Assembly: GCF_028372415.1 (NCBI RefSeq)
Contig: NC_092875.1
Location: 147,096,856-147,160,855, forward strand
Source: Notamacropus eugenii
Lineage: Eukaryota; Chordata; Mammalia; Diprotodontia; Macropodidae
Direction of reading: 5' to 3'
Length of the DNA stretch: 64,000 bases
Shown here piece after piece: positions 11,863 through 23,650 of the stretch; the stretch's first letter is position 1, and the number at the start of each line of letters is the position of its first letter. A model generated the notes under the pieces. That model was given only the letters and a program-made list of their open reading frames with translations, made no database searches and was not told the origin of the DNA. Both the position numbers and the translations under genes were made by a program.

Positions 11863-12224
11863 AAGGTTAGAATGTAGAACAAATAATTGAGATAGAATAT
11901 GACATTTTGCCTCGGATTGACTTGGGCCTTTTAAATTCTTTCCTTTCCCTTTTCCTTTTAATTGTACATATAACCCAAAGTTGTTTGTTGGTTGTTTTTT
12001 GGGGGGGAAGTAGGGAGAGAAGAAAAACTGAGAGGCCTAAGACAATCTTTTAAGAAATTTTAAAAGGTAGTCACTAACAATGCTTTTGAGGGGATGTAAG
12101 TTGATCAGGAATTGATGGAAATTAAGTTCTCTCTAATCCTAAATCTCTCCTTATGGGAGGGGGATAGAGAATGCTCAAATCTAGGGTTATTGGTCCCTTT
12201 TATCCTTCCCCATTTTGTGGATTA

Positions 12225-12785
12225 CTCCCTTTATAGCAGACATTCACTCAGAAAACAATAAAAATCAGCTTTATTTGGAGGTCAAACTCAGTATAAAAGT
12301 ACATACAGAAAATAAGTAAAATTTTAAAAGAGCAGGAAACTTTCAAGAGCAAGCAATACTAGTTTGCTAGGCATCAGTGAGGCAGAGTAAGGCAAGGAAG
12401 TGGAAAAGGGATAGATGTATTGCCGGGTCTGAGTAGCAGCAGTAGGCAGGGAAACTACAAAACTCTGTCCAAGTAAATCATTCCGTAAGCAGGTAAGTGA
12501 GCTAGACGAAGCCCCAACTATTAATGCCTACATCCAGTTCAAGGTAACAGTGCCCTTCACTTGCAATTGGTTAACTGAGGACATTAGTGGTGGTACACAT
12601 ACCCACTCTCTGGGTCCTTCTCCTTTTTCTAGGGCTCAAAAATTCCTAGCTACCCACCCTTTCCCATGTAACTTCTGCCCTCCATGACCTTTGGTCCCAC
12701 CTCCTAGAGGATAAAAACTACACTTCCTTAACATTTAGGGGCTATATTTCTCCCCAGGGTTTAGAATTTTGAAGTCCTTTTTAAA
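12225..12785 (-). repeat. Unclassified dispersed repeat, copy A (LTR-like)
   Basis: Shares block order with 14318-14955: CTCCCTTTATAGC, then AATAAAAATCAG, GTAAGCAATAC-like, CTCTGTCCAAG, GCAGGTAAGTGAG, GGGCTCAAAA, and GGCTATATTT at the right. The minus-strand AATAAA at the left end suggests a minus-oriented LTR, but no terminal TG/CA or duplication was fixed. Confidence 0.55.
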
Positions 12786-13089
12786 ATCTGCTATGGCACA
12801 CCTGGTAGCTAGAATATACAGCATAATATCAAACTATAAATCTTCACTTAAAGTGAATAAAAGTGCTCTTCTCAGTAAATATATAACAACAACACAGACA
12901 ATAGACATAACACAAAAGACCACCTGGAACACCGCTTCAATGACTACAGGTCTAAATTACATGCATGGAATGTATATGCTAGAGCAGTACCTGAATATCC
13001 ATAAAGCATAAGAAGGTATGCAAAATGGTTAAACTATGTATAGTTTTGCACAAACAAATGTAGCTACAATACAAACTAATAAAAAATAA

Positions 13090-13765
13090 GTCCATCAATC
13101 ATACAGCAAACATTCATTAAACACCTAATACTTGTCAGGCACCATACTAAGCACTAGGGATACAAGAGACAAAAGACAGCTCCTGCCCTTAAGGAACTTA
13201 TAATCTAAAGGGGGAAACAACATGCAAACAAATCTATAAAAACAAGCCACATAGAGGATAAATAAGAAATAACAGACAGAAGGCACTAGAATTAAGAGGC
13301 GTTTGGAAAGGCTTTCTATAAAAGATGGAATTTAAGTTGGGACTTAAAGGAAGCAAGGGAAGTCAGCATGTACAGTTGATGAGGAAGAGCATTCCAGGCA
13401 CAGGGGAAGGCCAGAGAAAATTCTCAGAGCCAAGAGATGGAGTATCTTGTTCCTGGAACAGCCAAGAGGCCAGTGACACTGGATTGAAGGGTACATGGCA
13501 GACAGTAGAGTCTGAGATTAGAAAGGAAGGAGGGAGTTAGGCTATGAAGGACTTTGAATGCCAAACAGATAATTCTGTATTTGATGCTGGAAGTGAGAAG
13601 GAGTCACTGGAGTTTTTTGAGGAGGTGGGTGACATGGTAGTACCTGTGGTTTCAGAAAATCACTTTGGTGCCTGAATGGTGCATAGACTGGAGGGGAGAG
13701 AAACCTGAGGCAGGAAGATCCACCAGCAAGCTACTGCAATAGCCCAGGTGTGAGGAGAATATTAA
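13090..13765 (-). mobile_element. L2 LINE 3' portion, long copy
   Basis: Plus strand runs from AACATTCATTAAACACCTAA through CCCTTAAGGAACTTATAATC, AGAGCATTCCAGGCACAGGG and GGAGTTTTTTGAGGAGGTGG to CAATAGCCCAGGTGTGAGGA. Read in reverse it matches the plus-strand L2 copies in this window over about 670 bp. Confidence 0.8.
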
Positions 13766-14160
13766 CAATATCTTCATTTTCATACTCAGAATCTATTCTC
13801 AGTATCGGTTATTCTTTATGGAAATTAACATTTACAATATGACAGTAAGTTCTAAACATCACTCTCAAGAATTCACAATATTGGTCCCTAAATGGTCCCT
13901 AATCAATCACCAAAAATATAGTTCTCTAACTGACCAAATAATTTGTCTAGTTCAGCTACAATTAATAGACACTAATATTCATAAGCGATGAGTTAGTTGA
14001 GTGGGTCAGTGCAGTGGAAGCTTAAGGACAGAATTTGAAAAACCAAATCAGAGGATTAGCAAAAAAAATTCATGCAAATAATGTGTACTGTACCAAGCAA
14101 AAAAAAAAAAACAAAACAAGTGTATCTTATTTGCAGAATGGGTTTCCTACTTGTTTCCTC

Positions 14161-14167
<7 letters not shown>

Positions 14168-14254
<87 letters not shown>
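14168..14254. repeat. (AG)n microsatellite, 87 bp
   Basis: A pure GA/AG dinucleotide tract of about 43 units. Open frames reading RERE across it are artefacts. Confidence 0.99.
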
Positions 14255-14257
<3 letters not shown>

Positions 14258-14317
14258 CAATATAGGTTCACTGTTAAGTCAAAGGCTATTTCTTCAAAAC
14301 TTCCCCTTTGCATGAGC

Positions 14318-14955
14318 CACTCCTTTATAGCTGAAGCTCACTCAGGATGAAATAAAAATCAGGTTATATTTATCTGGTGACAAACTTATTACCAAAATAT
14401 ATACATAAAAATAATATTTAAAGAGGGGAGGAAGAAGCCAAAGGTAAGCAATATCAGTCCACTAAGCATCAATGAGTCAGGAGAAGAGGAGAAAGTAGAG
14501 GAGATAAATTCACCAAGTCCCAAGAACAGTCAGGAAGACTGCAAAATTCTGTCCAAGCAGATGATTCATTGAGCAGGTGAGTGAGTCAGACAAGGATCCA
14601 ACTGTTCACAATTACATTCGGTTTGATATAGCAGCATCCTTCAGGTACAATCTGCTAGTCACTGGACCTGCCACTGGCAAATAGTTCTGACCTCCTGGTA
14701 GCATCTCCTCCCCTTCCTGCTACTATCTCCTCTCTGCAGGGCTCAAAAGTTTCCATTCTCTTTCCCTCTCCCCATCTCATGCAGATTCCATCTCCCTGAT
14801 CCTTCAGTATCTCCTTCCAACTAAGAAAAACTCTACTTCCCATTGCCAATGAGAGGATGAAGAGGCTTGGGATAAAGACCTTGCTCCTGTAACACCTGCT
14901 GGCTCTACTTAGCTGAGTGGCTATATTTAATTTCAAAAGTGCTTGTCCCTTGGAG
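14318..14955 (-). repeat. Unclassified dispersed repeat, copy B (LTR-like)
   Basis: Direct repeat of copy A about 2.1 kb away: CTCCTTTATAGC, AATAAAAATCAG, GTAAGCAATATC, TTCTGTCCAAGCA, GCAGGTGAGTGAG, GGGCTCAAAA and GGCTATATTT. Divergence between copies is substantial. Confidence 0.55.
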
Positions 14956-15778
14956 GCAAAAACTCTCCTAGAAAGAAAAACACACTCTGGAAATTAAGGA
15001 TCTAAGGACAGACATTCCTTTCCTTTATGGAGAAAAAAACAAATGAGAGTTTCTTGCTAGTCTCACCATTGATTGAGTGAAGAACCTCTCTCCTCCACTA
15101 AGTGAAATGAATTTTAAGTCTATGGACTCTAAGTTAAAAGAGAAATAGTAGAGACCAGTTCTGTTCTAGGGAAAAGGTAGTTGAGACATCAAACTTAAGC
15201 CAGAAGCTGGTGACAGAGAAACACTTTCAATGACTAGCAACAACCATGATCATAGCAGAGACTCTCCTGGAAGTGATAACATGCCACAAAAGACCAGAAG
15301 AAGCAGGCATGATGCTGTCACCAGAAGACAATGATTGGTAACCTTACAGTGTGGGATGTGGGAATTCACACATATATCCTGGTCACACGTTCTCCACATT
15401 CTTACCTCTCTATGTATGTGTATTAGGCACACTGGACAGCATATCCTGCTGCTGATGTGCCCATATATGAAAGAGTACACTCCAGATGTAGTGAGGAAAT
15501 TCCTATTCTATTTCATTAAATATCTTTGCTTTGAACTTATTGATTAATAAAAGTAAACACATTGATGAGGACCAGTGAGCTGCAGCTTTTAAGTGGATAC
15601 ATATTCACAGAGTACCTCAAACCTGCCTCTAGTGTTTTTTTGAGGGGAAACCTCAAATGCAAGGGAGAAGATGGTAAGCCAGGCACTATGATGTAAGATA
15701 AAACAAAGCATGAAAACACCCAAGAAAAGGTTGAAGTACAACAGAAGTTCAATAAAAGGAGTTATCACTATGACTGGA
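14956..15778. other. No feature recognised
   Basis: Non-coding by eye. It could be the flank of the unclassified LTR-like repeat copy B. Confidence 0.4.
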
Positions 15779-16008
15779 TGCAGCTAGGTGACACAATGGA
15801 TAGAGTATGGGACCTGAGGTCATGAAGACCTGAATTCAAATCCTGCCTCTGACACTTAGTAATTAACCATTTAATTGCTATTTGCCTCCATTTTCTCAAC
15901 TGTAAAATGAGGATTATAATATCACCCACTTCCCAAGGGTATTGTAACGATCAAATGAGATATCTATCAAATTCTTAGAACACAGTAGGTACTTAATAAA
16001 TACTTTTT
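15779..16008 (+). mobile_element. tRNA-derived CORE-SINE
   Basis: GCAGCTAGGTGACACAATGG (A-box head), GAATTCAAATCCTGCC (B box), CTGTAAAATGAGGATTATAA (core) and GTACTTAATAAATAC (end). Confidence 0.8.
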
Positions 16009-16109
16009 TCACACAGATACACACATCAGGAAATCAGGAAAGATTACATGAAGGTGGCTTTTGAACTGGGCCTTCGAAGATTTCAATTAGCAGAAATATG
16101 AGTAGAGAG

Positions 16110-16265
16110 TACAGACTAACGCTATAATGTGAGTTCCAGTAGAATGTCAGATACTTGAGGGTAGGAATTGGTTCCTACTTGTTTTTTGTAGACTCAGCGC
16201 TCAGTAAAATGCCTTATGTAATCAGCATTGAAATGTTTATTGAATTGAACTGAATTAAACTGAAT
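16110..16265 (+). mobile_element. L2 3' terminus
   Basis: AGATACTTGAGGGTAGGAAT, then TTATGTAATCAGCATTGAAA and TTTATTGAATTGAACTGAA. Flanking 16025-16110 and 16265-16480 resemble minus-strand L2 body. Confidence 0.55.
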
Positions 16266-16669
16266 CGTGTGAACAAAGATATGAAAGTGAAAATATAGGA
16301 TGTGGAAAGTAGCTTGGTTTGGAATGATGTAGTTGGAGGGGATATTAAAAGAAATGGTACATGCACTCAGGGCACATGAGATAGGGATGGAAATATAAAT
16401 TGGAGTCACGTTGTGGAGGTCTTTGTATAACAAACTTGCTAGCATTTATACAAGACTAAACAATGACTTCTCTCAAGTCCCTTGAAATGGTCAATTTGTT
16501 TTACTAGTTTATAAAAACTCAAAATGCTCAAGGGAGTTAGAAGAAATTCATACTCTCATGGTGTTAGTAAATTGGCAGGTATACAATTGGTCTTACTCAA
16601 ACAGAGACTCTGAGTACAAAAGTGTATGGAGAATTATTTTTGTTACCCTTTAAAAAATCCATCCTCATA

Positions 16670-17165
16670 GAAACATAGAATCCTAAAGGTTGAAGGGCCT
16701 GCCTATCTGATCTGATCTATATCCACCCAGACTTTACTTGAAGAAGTCCAGTGATAAGAAGTTAATGATCACCCAACAAAGTTCCTAAACTGGGAAGGAC
16801 TTGGTGCTAATTAGGGGCAACATCTGCCTCTTTGATTCATTAGTCCTATCCTTGCCTTCTAGAACCAATCAGAACAAACTTGATCTCTTCTCTGTCTGAG
16901 AGATATCCGTATATTTGAAGACTGCTCTCATGTTCTCTCCTAGGCACCTCTCTTCTTAAGTCTTGTCTTCTCCATATTAGCTAACTCCAATACATAGAAA
17001 CATTCAGGCAAATACCTCAAAACTTTAAGAATCCATGACTTTTTGAGGAGGAGTATGTCCTTTACTAATTAAAATATATTGCAACACAGATAGAATTTAG
17101 TAGATAATATTTGAAATAGCTGTACCTGAAAAAATTCATCACCCAGTGGCCAACTTGATGATGAA
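16670..17165 (+). mobile_element. L3/CR1 3' end
   Basis: CATAGAATCCTAAAGGTTGA opens a decayed CR1-type 3' UTR. TTTGAAGACTGCTCTCATGT and CTTGTCTTCTCCATATTAGC are its later blocks. Confidence 0.6.
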
Positions 17166-17309
17166 CCTTTCCTCAGACAGATTTATAGCCTCTTCCTTTG
17201 CCTACACTCAAAGCTTTTCATGTTTACTTGGAGGCACCACCTCCAAGGACCCAAGATCATAGCCATGCCACAGTGAGTAAGGCATTGAGGTGGACTTTTA
17301 AGCAGCTGC

Positions 17310-17565
17310 TTGACATAGTGGATAGAATGCTGAATTTGGAGTCAGAAAGACTGGAGTTCAAATTCTGACTCAGACACTCACTTGCTACGTGTAGCTTTGG
17401 GTAAGATATTTAATCTTCCAAGACTCATTTTCTTATCTATAACATGAGGTTAATAACGACACATTTCTCACAAAAATGTTGTAAGGATGCAGTGAGATAA
17501 CATATTTAGAGTGCTCTGTAAACACTGAGTCACTACTATAAATGTGCTAACTATTATTATTTAGT
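17310..17565 (+). mobile_element. tRNA-derived CORE-SINE
   Basis: TTGACATAGTGGATAGAATG, TGGAGTTCAAATTCTGACTC and the later GTAAGGATGCAGTGAGATAA, ending in a TATT-rich tail. Confidence 0.75.
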
Positions 17566-17762
17566 GGAGAATTCAACTTCGTAATTAAGAATTTTAAAAA
17601 AATAAATCATTCAGAAAGGTGAAATATCTTAAATTTTCATTTCTGTAACCTACTTACATATAAGCAAGGCAGAGAGGTGCTGATGGCTGAAGATGGAGCA
17701 GGAGGAAGGAAGTGGAACACTCATCACAAGCACTAATAAATTTTATAAATAATAACAGCCAG

Positions 17763-17990
17763 AGAGCTATAGCTAGGTAATATAGTGGATAAAGTGTTGC
17801 ATCTGGAGTCAAGAAGACTAATTTTTCCTGAGTTCTTCTCTGGCCTCAGACACTTACTAGGTGGGTGACCCTGGGCAACTCACTTCACCCCCTTTGCCTC
17901 ATCGATAAAATGAGCTGGAGAAGGAAATGACAAACCACTCTAGTATCTCTGCCAAGAAAACCCTAAAATGGGGTTACATTTTGACCTTGA
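17763..17990 (+). mobile_element. tRNA-head SINE with BovB/RTE-type tail
   Basis: AGCTAGGTAATATAGTGGAT head. The tail GAGCTGGAGAAGGAAATGAC then AAACCACTCTAGTATCTCTG matches the 3' end type shared with BovB-like RTE elements. Confidence 0.75.
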
Positions 17991-18829
17991 AAAATTCTTA
18001 AGAAAAAAGTGCCCTCTTTCCATTCCCTTCCCCTCTCAACCATCCCACACACATTACTCAATACTTCCTTGAATCTCATTCCATCATACCACTCCTTCAT
18101 TTATATTAAAGTTTGTATTTTTTCTCCCTGAATCATTTGTCACTTAATATTCAGGGCAGTGTAACACCAGCCCAGGAAGTGTTTCTGAAACAGGTACAAC
18201 CCATTTAATCATACCTCAAAAGAGGCAGTTAGCAAGGAGATGTGTAGAAGGTAATATTCAAATTCTCATGTAACTTTTTAATCTATTCTCTAAAATTCAG
18301 AAAGTAATTATGTATCCACAACCTCAATAAAAAATCCTTGCCATTTGATGCAAGCATTTGCGGTGGAGAAGAAATTTGTCAAGGTTAAGCTTGCATTGCC
18401 TGGCTAGGGAAGATAGGTCCTGGGGATAACAAAAAAGCAGCTGGATTTTTATTTATTTATTTATTTTATAAATGGAATGCATTTTATGTCATTGTAAATC
18501 TGACTGCTTTTCCCTGAAATATTACTACATAAATCCATTTTCCAGGTGTGATAGCTTCAGAGAAATATATGTTCCCTAGAGAAAGGATAATTTCCTGTTC
18601 TTTTCCTGGCAATAGGAACTCAGTCACAACCTGCCTTTGCCTAGGCCAATCCTTGATTAATTGCTTTCTTTCCCCTATATACGTGCATACTATTTTTATC
18701 ACTGTGTATGTAGAGCTAAGAATGTCAAAGGGGATAGAAGAGTCTAGTGAAAGAAAGCTATGAACCTGGGATTCTAAAGACATTTCCATCACTGATGTGT
18801 GACCTTGGGCAGATGAATTACCAGGGTAC

Positions 18830-19425
18830 CAGGGAAGACTGTTAGGTGAAGGTGGACACTGAGCTGAGAATAGAAAAAAATAGAAAAATTCTGAAAGATC
18901 CTGGTGAGCAGGTTGTGCACTGCAGGAACAGAGGGGAGGCATGAATGCACAGAAGAAGAAGACAGAATGTTGAGTTTGAGAAGCAGTTAAGTCTTTGGTG
19001 GACTATAAGCTATATGGAGGAGAGTAATGTGAATTAAGACTAGAAAAGGAAGATGAGTTTAGACTGTGATGGTGTTTAAATGTCACTCTAAGAAATTTAA
19101 GTTTTAATCCTATAAAGAATAGGGAGTCACTTAAGGATTTTGAGCAGGGAAGTGATATGGTCAGACCTGTGCCTAAGAAGACGATTTTGACAATTATATG
19201 AATAACAAATTGGAGAAGGAAAAAACAACCGTGGGAGGCTATTGTAATATTTCAGAGAGTTGATGAGGATCTGTATGAGACTGAAGGCAATATGAATGGA
19301 AAGAAAGGGGTGAATATCATGGAATTAGAATTGACAAGTCTTGGAAAGCAATTGGATAAAGGAAAGTCAATGTTGGGGGGATTTTCTGAGTCATGTAATT
19401 GACAAGTTGGAAGACTAGAAGTTTG
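18830..19425 (-). mobile_element. L2 LINE fragment
   Basis: GGATTTTGAGCAGGGAAGTG, ATATGGTCAGACCTGTGC and TAGGGAGTCACTTAAGG read in reverse are L2 3' body, parallel to 13550-13690. Confidence 0.7.
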
Positions 19426-19491
19426 TCTGATCCCCATAATCTTTCAAATCTCTCCAAAATAAAAATGCACAAGAGAAAAAGCAATTGCAAC

Positions 19492-20216
19492 TGTCAACAA
19501 CTAAAGCACTGCCAGGCCTAGAGGCCTGAGGGCTACCCGAGTCTTACCTTACCTCTATCGGAGGTCTTCGGCTGGCCAAACCGGATACTCGTATGAGAGA
19601 AGAGACCTATCAGAGTCGAACAAGGGTTGAGCTTTATTCAGGGTTCTGGTTACAAGTGCAGGGGGAATTCTTCCTTAGGAGGGAGAGAGAAAGATCTCCC
19701 AAGGAGGCAAAGATCTTACAATAAGAGATTGGAAGTAGAAGTGTAAGTGGGGAGAGAGGGGGAGGGAAGAGCGGAGAGAGGAAAAACGGAGCCTTCTGTC
19801 CTGTCCGTGCCCCTCCCGCGCTAAGAGTGCTTTCAGGCTTTCCTGATCCTAATTAAGCTCTCCAGCCGCATAGTTTGCACCTGAATACCGTGCTGTTAGA
19901 TAACAATAGGTGTGCCCAGATCCGGGACAATCTCGAGGGCGGGGAGAGCTCTCTCCCATCACGTTTCTCACAGGAAGAGGCGGAAATACACGAGATAGCT
20001 CGGTTCACCTCGATTCCCAGTCGTTTCCTGGGGGGCCTCGTGAGAACTCTAAGATTTAGAAGTTCCCACCTTTACCCGCCTGAGACTGTCCACATGGAAT
20101 TGAGCTTCCATCCCCAGCAAAGCACCAAGACCCTGATGACAAAACAATTTGATAAATTAACAGCAGAGAAAGCTTATCTCATATCCATAATTCATTAGTT
20201 GAGTGTGCTTCCCACA
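19492..20216 (-). mobile_element. Probable solo LTR, GC-richer than surroundings
   Basis: Minus-strand unit beginning TGTGGGAAGC (20216) and ending GTTGTTGACA (19492). The AATAAA signal is at 19633-19638 and is followed by about 140 bp of R/U5-like sequence. The interior is CpG-bearing and clearly different from the AT-rich flanks. No internal retroviral genes and no clear target duplication were found, so the edges may be off by a few bases. Confidence 0.6.
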
Positions 20217-20819
20217 CCTCACCACACCTTGTGCTCTGGCAGTGCTGAACAAGACTCTTGAGTATATGCTATGGGGTCAATCCAGAAATCCCTTTGTTGC
20301 TACTATAGTCTCTGCTAGTATGCCCCCTACCCCTGTCCTTACCCCTACCATTGTATGGCAACAATCGACTCTGTCCCAAATTCTATTTTTTTTACAGTGA
20401 CAATAGTGTTTTATTTTTTAATTAATTAACTAATTAATTTTTAGTTTCCAACGTTGACTTCAAAGTCTCCAGTTCTTCCAGAGCAAGGAGAAGAATGCTC
20501 TGCCTGGGGTAGCAGCATATACACACTACGACCTAGCACATAGTAGTGCACAGCTTATTGACTGAATAACTGACTAACTCTGTAGCAATATTCATCAAGT
20601 AACAGAAGGAGTCAGGGCAGGGTACCTATATATGTTGAGTTCCACCAAACCTGAAGAAATGGGAACTAGTATCCAAATGAGGCCAGTTCTATACTTCCAG
20701 GGTATCTGACATCAAAAGGGAATGTGTCAGAAAGTGAGTGATAGGATAATATAAGGGGGAAAAGACAAATTACAAAGATCTCAGGAGGAAGGAAACTCAG
20801 TGAAAAACTTTGAGCACAG
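20217..20819. other. No feature recognised
   Basis: Includes an AATTAATTAACTAATTAATT run near 20420 that may be a decayed L1 tail. Confidence 0.4.
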
Positions 20820-21700
20820 ACAGAGAAAACAACAGGGAAGATGTTACTAACAGAAGTGAAGATGACCTACAGGAATCTAAATAATTTCAAACTTCTTTGA
20901 ATAAATATTGAAAGACAAAGGAAAATTAATCAAAACTTGGACTCTGCATTACAAAGTGAGCAAGAAATCGTACCACAATGTTCCTGAATGGTTTGGGAGA
21001 AAAATAAGAATCATAAAAGCAGAATTTATGGCCTACATAGAAGAAATTGTTGACAGAAAAGAAAATTTGCCATCCATGGTGGCAAGTCACATCAAACAAA
21101 GAAAAGAACAATTGATTATGAATGAAAATACATAGAAGTGAAAGACAATCTGGATGAAAGGAAGCAAAAAGCAATAATGTTAAAAGAAACATGATCTCTC
21201 TACAAGAAAAATATATTGCTCTCAAAAATAAAATGCATAGAGACAACTTAAGGATTTTAGATATCTCAGAAAAATACAAGTCAAAAGATTAGAACACCAT
21301 AATTCAACACACAATAGAGGAAAATTTCCCAGAAAGTCTGAACATAGAAAACAAAGTTCCAAACAAAAGAATCTTCCACGTTGCCTCCAGAAAGAAAAAA
21401 AAAATCCTGTGCTGCAGATTCCAAGTCATTGGAATTATTACATCATAACAATTCTACTTACAAATAATAAATTCTTTAAGTTATCAGGAGAAAGACCTTC
21501 AATTGTAAAGGAAAGGAAATCTGAGTAACATAAAGCTTTTCTGCTCTCACCAGAAACCACAGATAGGAATGGAATAATGTATTCCGAAGAGTGCACAGCT
21601 CAAGAGGTAATGCCTGTGACAAGTCCTACAGCCCTAACCTATCAATGAAAATAAGTTCAATAAAAGAGATGCATTTGAAGTATTCCTACATATACACCAA
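20820..21700 (+). pseudogene. Ancient L1/half-L1 ORF1-like relic
   Basis: A coiled-coil-like open stretch (20908-21135) is followed by HRDNLRILDISEKYKSKD, then, after a stop, NTIIQHTIEENFPESLNIEN and KVPNKRIFHVASRK. The spacing matches the RRM of L1 ORF1p (RDNLKIMGLPE, then IIKENCPE). Similarity to the two half-L1 ORF1s here is low, so it is a different and older lineage. No ORF2 was seen after it. Confidence 0.55.
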
Positions 21701-22715
21701 TAAAAACAGGAAAAGCAGATTATTTGTTTTGCAGATACCTCAGTCAATACAAGAAATGTAAACAAATGCAACAAACAAGGAAGGCACAAATAACAAAAAT
21801 AAATTACTCCAGGGAGAAAAGGTGGGGGGGGGGGGGGGGAACTAGAGAGTTGCTTTTGAGGTTAAAACATCAACTTAATTTATTCAATATTTTAATTTAT
21901 AGATGGCCCCTGGGGTGTGGCCAAGTTTCCTTGGTCTGAACAAACCGTTCTTCAGCAATATCACTACAATTTGAAGGACTTCTCATCCTAAGAGACTAAT
22001 TTAGAGAGATAGGATTGAGTTAAACAATCACCTCATCTTTATATTTGTGATTAGCAAATAAGAAGCATTCTGGTGTCTGATACTTTCTACACCCATTGGT
22101 TAATTTTAAGATTGTTAAAATGTGGCCCACTGTTGAATAATGCCGACAGAAGGCCTGCCTGTTCCCTACTAATGCCCTCACTGAGAATGCCCGGGCCATA
22201 GAGTTAATGACATGAAAACCTGGTGAATTATGTAGGAAGTAGATGGATTAAGCAGAATCTCTGCGAACCTGGCAGTTTTGCTCTTTATTCTTAAACAGAA
22301 TTCAGGGAAGCCAAGAAAGAAGCTACAGAGATGATGCCATGCAGTACTGTCAGAGTGTCGATGGGTCAGTCAACAAGTAAACGATAACACTGCAGGATCT
22401 GGTTTTGGATCATTTAAACATGGAGCAGAGAAATGGCTAAAAGCTGCTGTTATGTAATTATTCAATGAAGAAATAAAAACAAGTCCATAAGTGACTGTGA
22501 GTTTTCTTATATTTTTATCACCGAGGACAAAAAATTAATGACCACATAGTCAACTGTCTGCACTTAGTCCTGAGGGTAAATACAGTCCAATAATAATAAC
22601 TAGCATCTATATAGCTATTTTTATTTTAATTATTTGCATTAGTTAAATATTTCATTTATTTAAAACAATTAATTGAATATTTAACATATTTTAATATTTA
22701 GTACTGTAAAATGTA
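21701..22715. other. Mostly unannotated; G-run at about 21822-21839
   Basis: A G tract of about 15 bases is followed by 800 bp of unclassified sequence. No exon found. Confidence 0.4.
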
Positions 22716-22905
22716 CACACTACTGTGTGCCAAGCATTGGGCTAAGGACTTTATAAATATTATCTCATTTGAGATTCACAACAACCCTGGAAGGCATATG
22801 CTATTATTATCCCCATTTTATAGATGAGGAAACTGAACCACATAGAAGTTAAGCAATTTGCCCAAGATCGCACAGCTAGCACAATACTTGAATCCTTTCC
22901 AGCTT
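22716..22905 (-). mobile_element. MIR SINE
   Basis: ACTGTGTGCCAAGCATTGGG, CTCATTTGAGATTCACAACA and TTTATAGATGAGGAAACTGA. Confidence 0.85.
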
Positions 22906-23069
22906 ACATACCATTGCTTGTACTCTGCCTTCCAGTACCCCAGATTACCAGCAACCCACAATGAGGTGTCAGAGTATGATTTTTGTGGAGGCATTATTGG
23001 AAAATAATTTTTTAAAAAACTTTAAGTACACAATTTCTATAACCTATGCAAGACATAGATCAGCATATT

Positions 23070-23130
23070 TTGTGTATATGTATGTATACATATACAAAAG
23101 TATATATGTTTGCATGTATATATACAGTAG
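23070..23130. repeat. TATG/TATA-rich microsatellite
   Basis: Imperfect GTATATGTATGTATACATAT-type units. Confidence 0.8.
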
Positions 23131-23249
23131 GTATTCTAGTTGTGTATCTTACCTCAGATGTCCTAACCTTCCATCTATTACAAATGGCTAAAAAGCTCCA
23201 GTTATACCACGTCACCATATTTTTCTTATTGAAGGGAAGAAAACTCATA

Positions 23250-23340
23250 CTGTAATCTTAATAGATTCTGAGTTCCTTGTATCCCTAGTGCTTAGCACAA
23301 TGTCTGGCACAAGACTCTTCATAAATGTTTATTGATTGAT
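23250..23340 (+). mobile_element. L2 3' terminus
   Basis: GTATCCCTAGTGCTTAGCAC, then CATAAATGTTTATTGATTGA. Confidence 0.7.
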
Positions 23341-23504
23341 TGGAAGGAGAGCTATAGCTATGATTTCATCACAAGGTAGGGAATTCCCAGTAAGGAAATC
23401 CCAACAACTGACACCTATTGCTGACATATGTGCAAACCTTTAAAAAGTGGTTCAGATACTTTTTTTCAATTTTATTGATATCTCTTTAAAAATCACTTTC
23501 TAAG

Positions 23505-23650
23505 CCCTTCTATTTGCAATCAGGAAGATATGAGTTCAAATTCCACCACAAATATTTGTTAGTTGTGTAAGTCTGTGCATTTCACTTACACTCTATAGAC
23601 CTCAGTTTCCTCAGCTAAAAGAAAAAAAAGATAAAATTATATGATCCTAT
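23505..23650 (+). mobile_element. MIR SINE fragment
   Basis: ATGAGTTCAAATTCCACCAC, then GACCTCAGTTTCCTCAGC. Confidence 0.65.

Noticed and set aside
14035..14350. RERE-rich open frames
   Set aside because: Translations of the AG dinucleotide tract.
12225..14955. A single provirus bounded by two LTRs
   Set aside because: The interior contains a minus-strand L2 and a microsatellite but no gag, pol or env-like frame, so a provirus is not supported.
15779..15860. tRNA gene (A- and B-box-like sequence)
   Set aside because: It is the tRNA-derived head of a SINE. No intact cloverleaf or anticodon arm could be drawn. The same applies to the other SINE heads.
18484..18942. 152-codon minus-strand open frame
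   Set aside because: No recognisable domain, composition typical of chance, and partly within a minus-strand L2.
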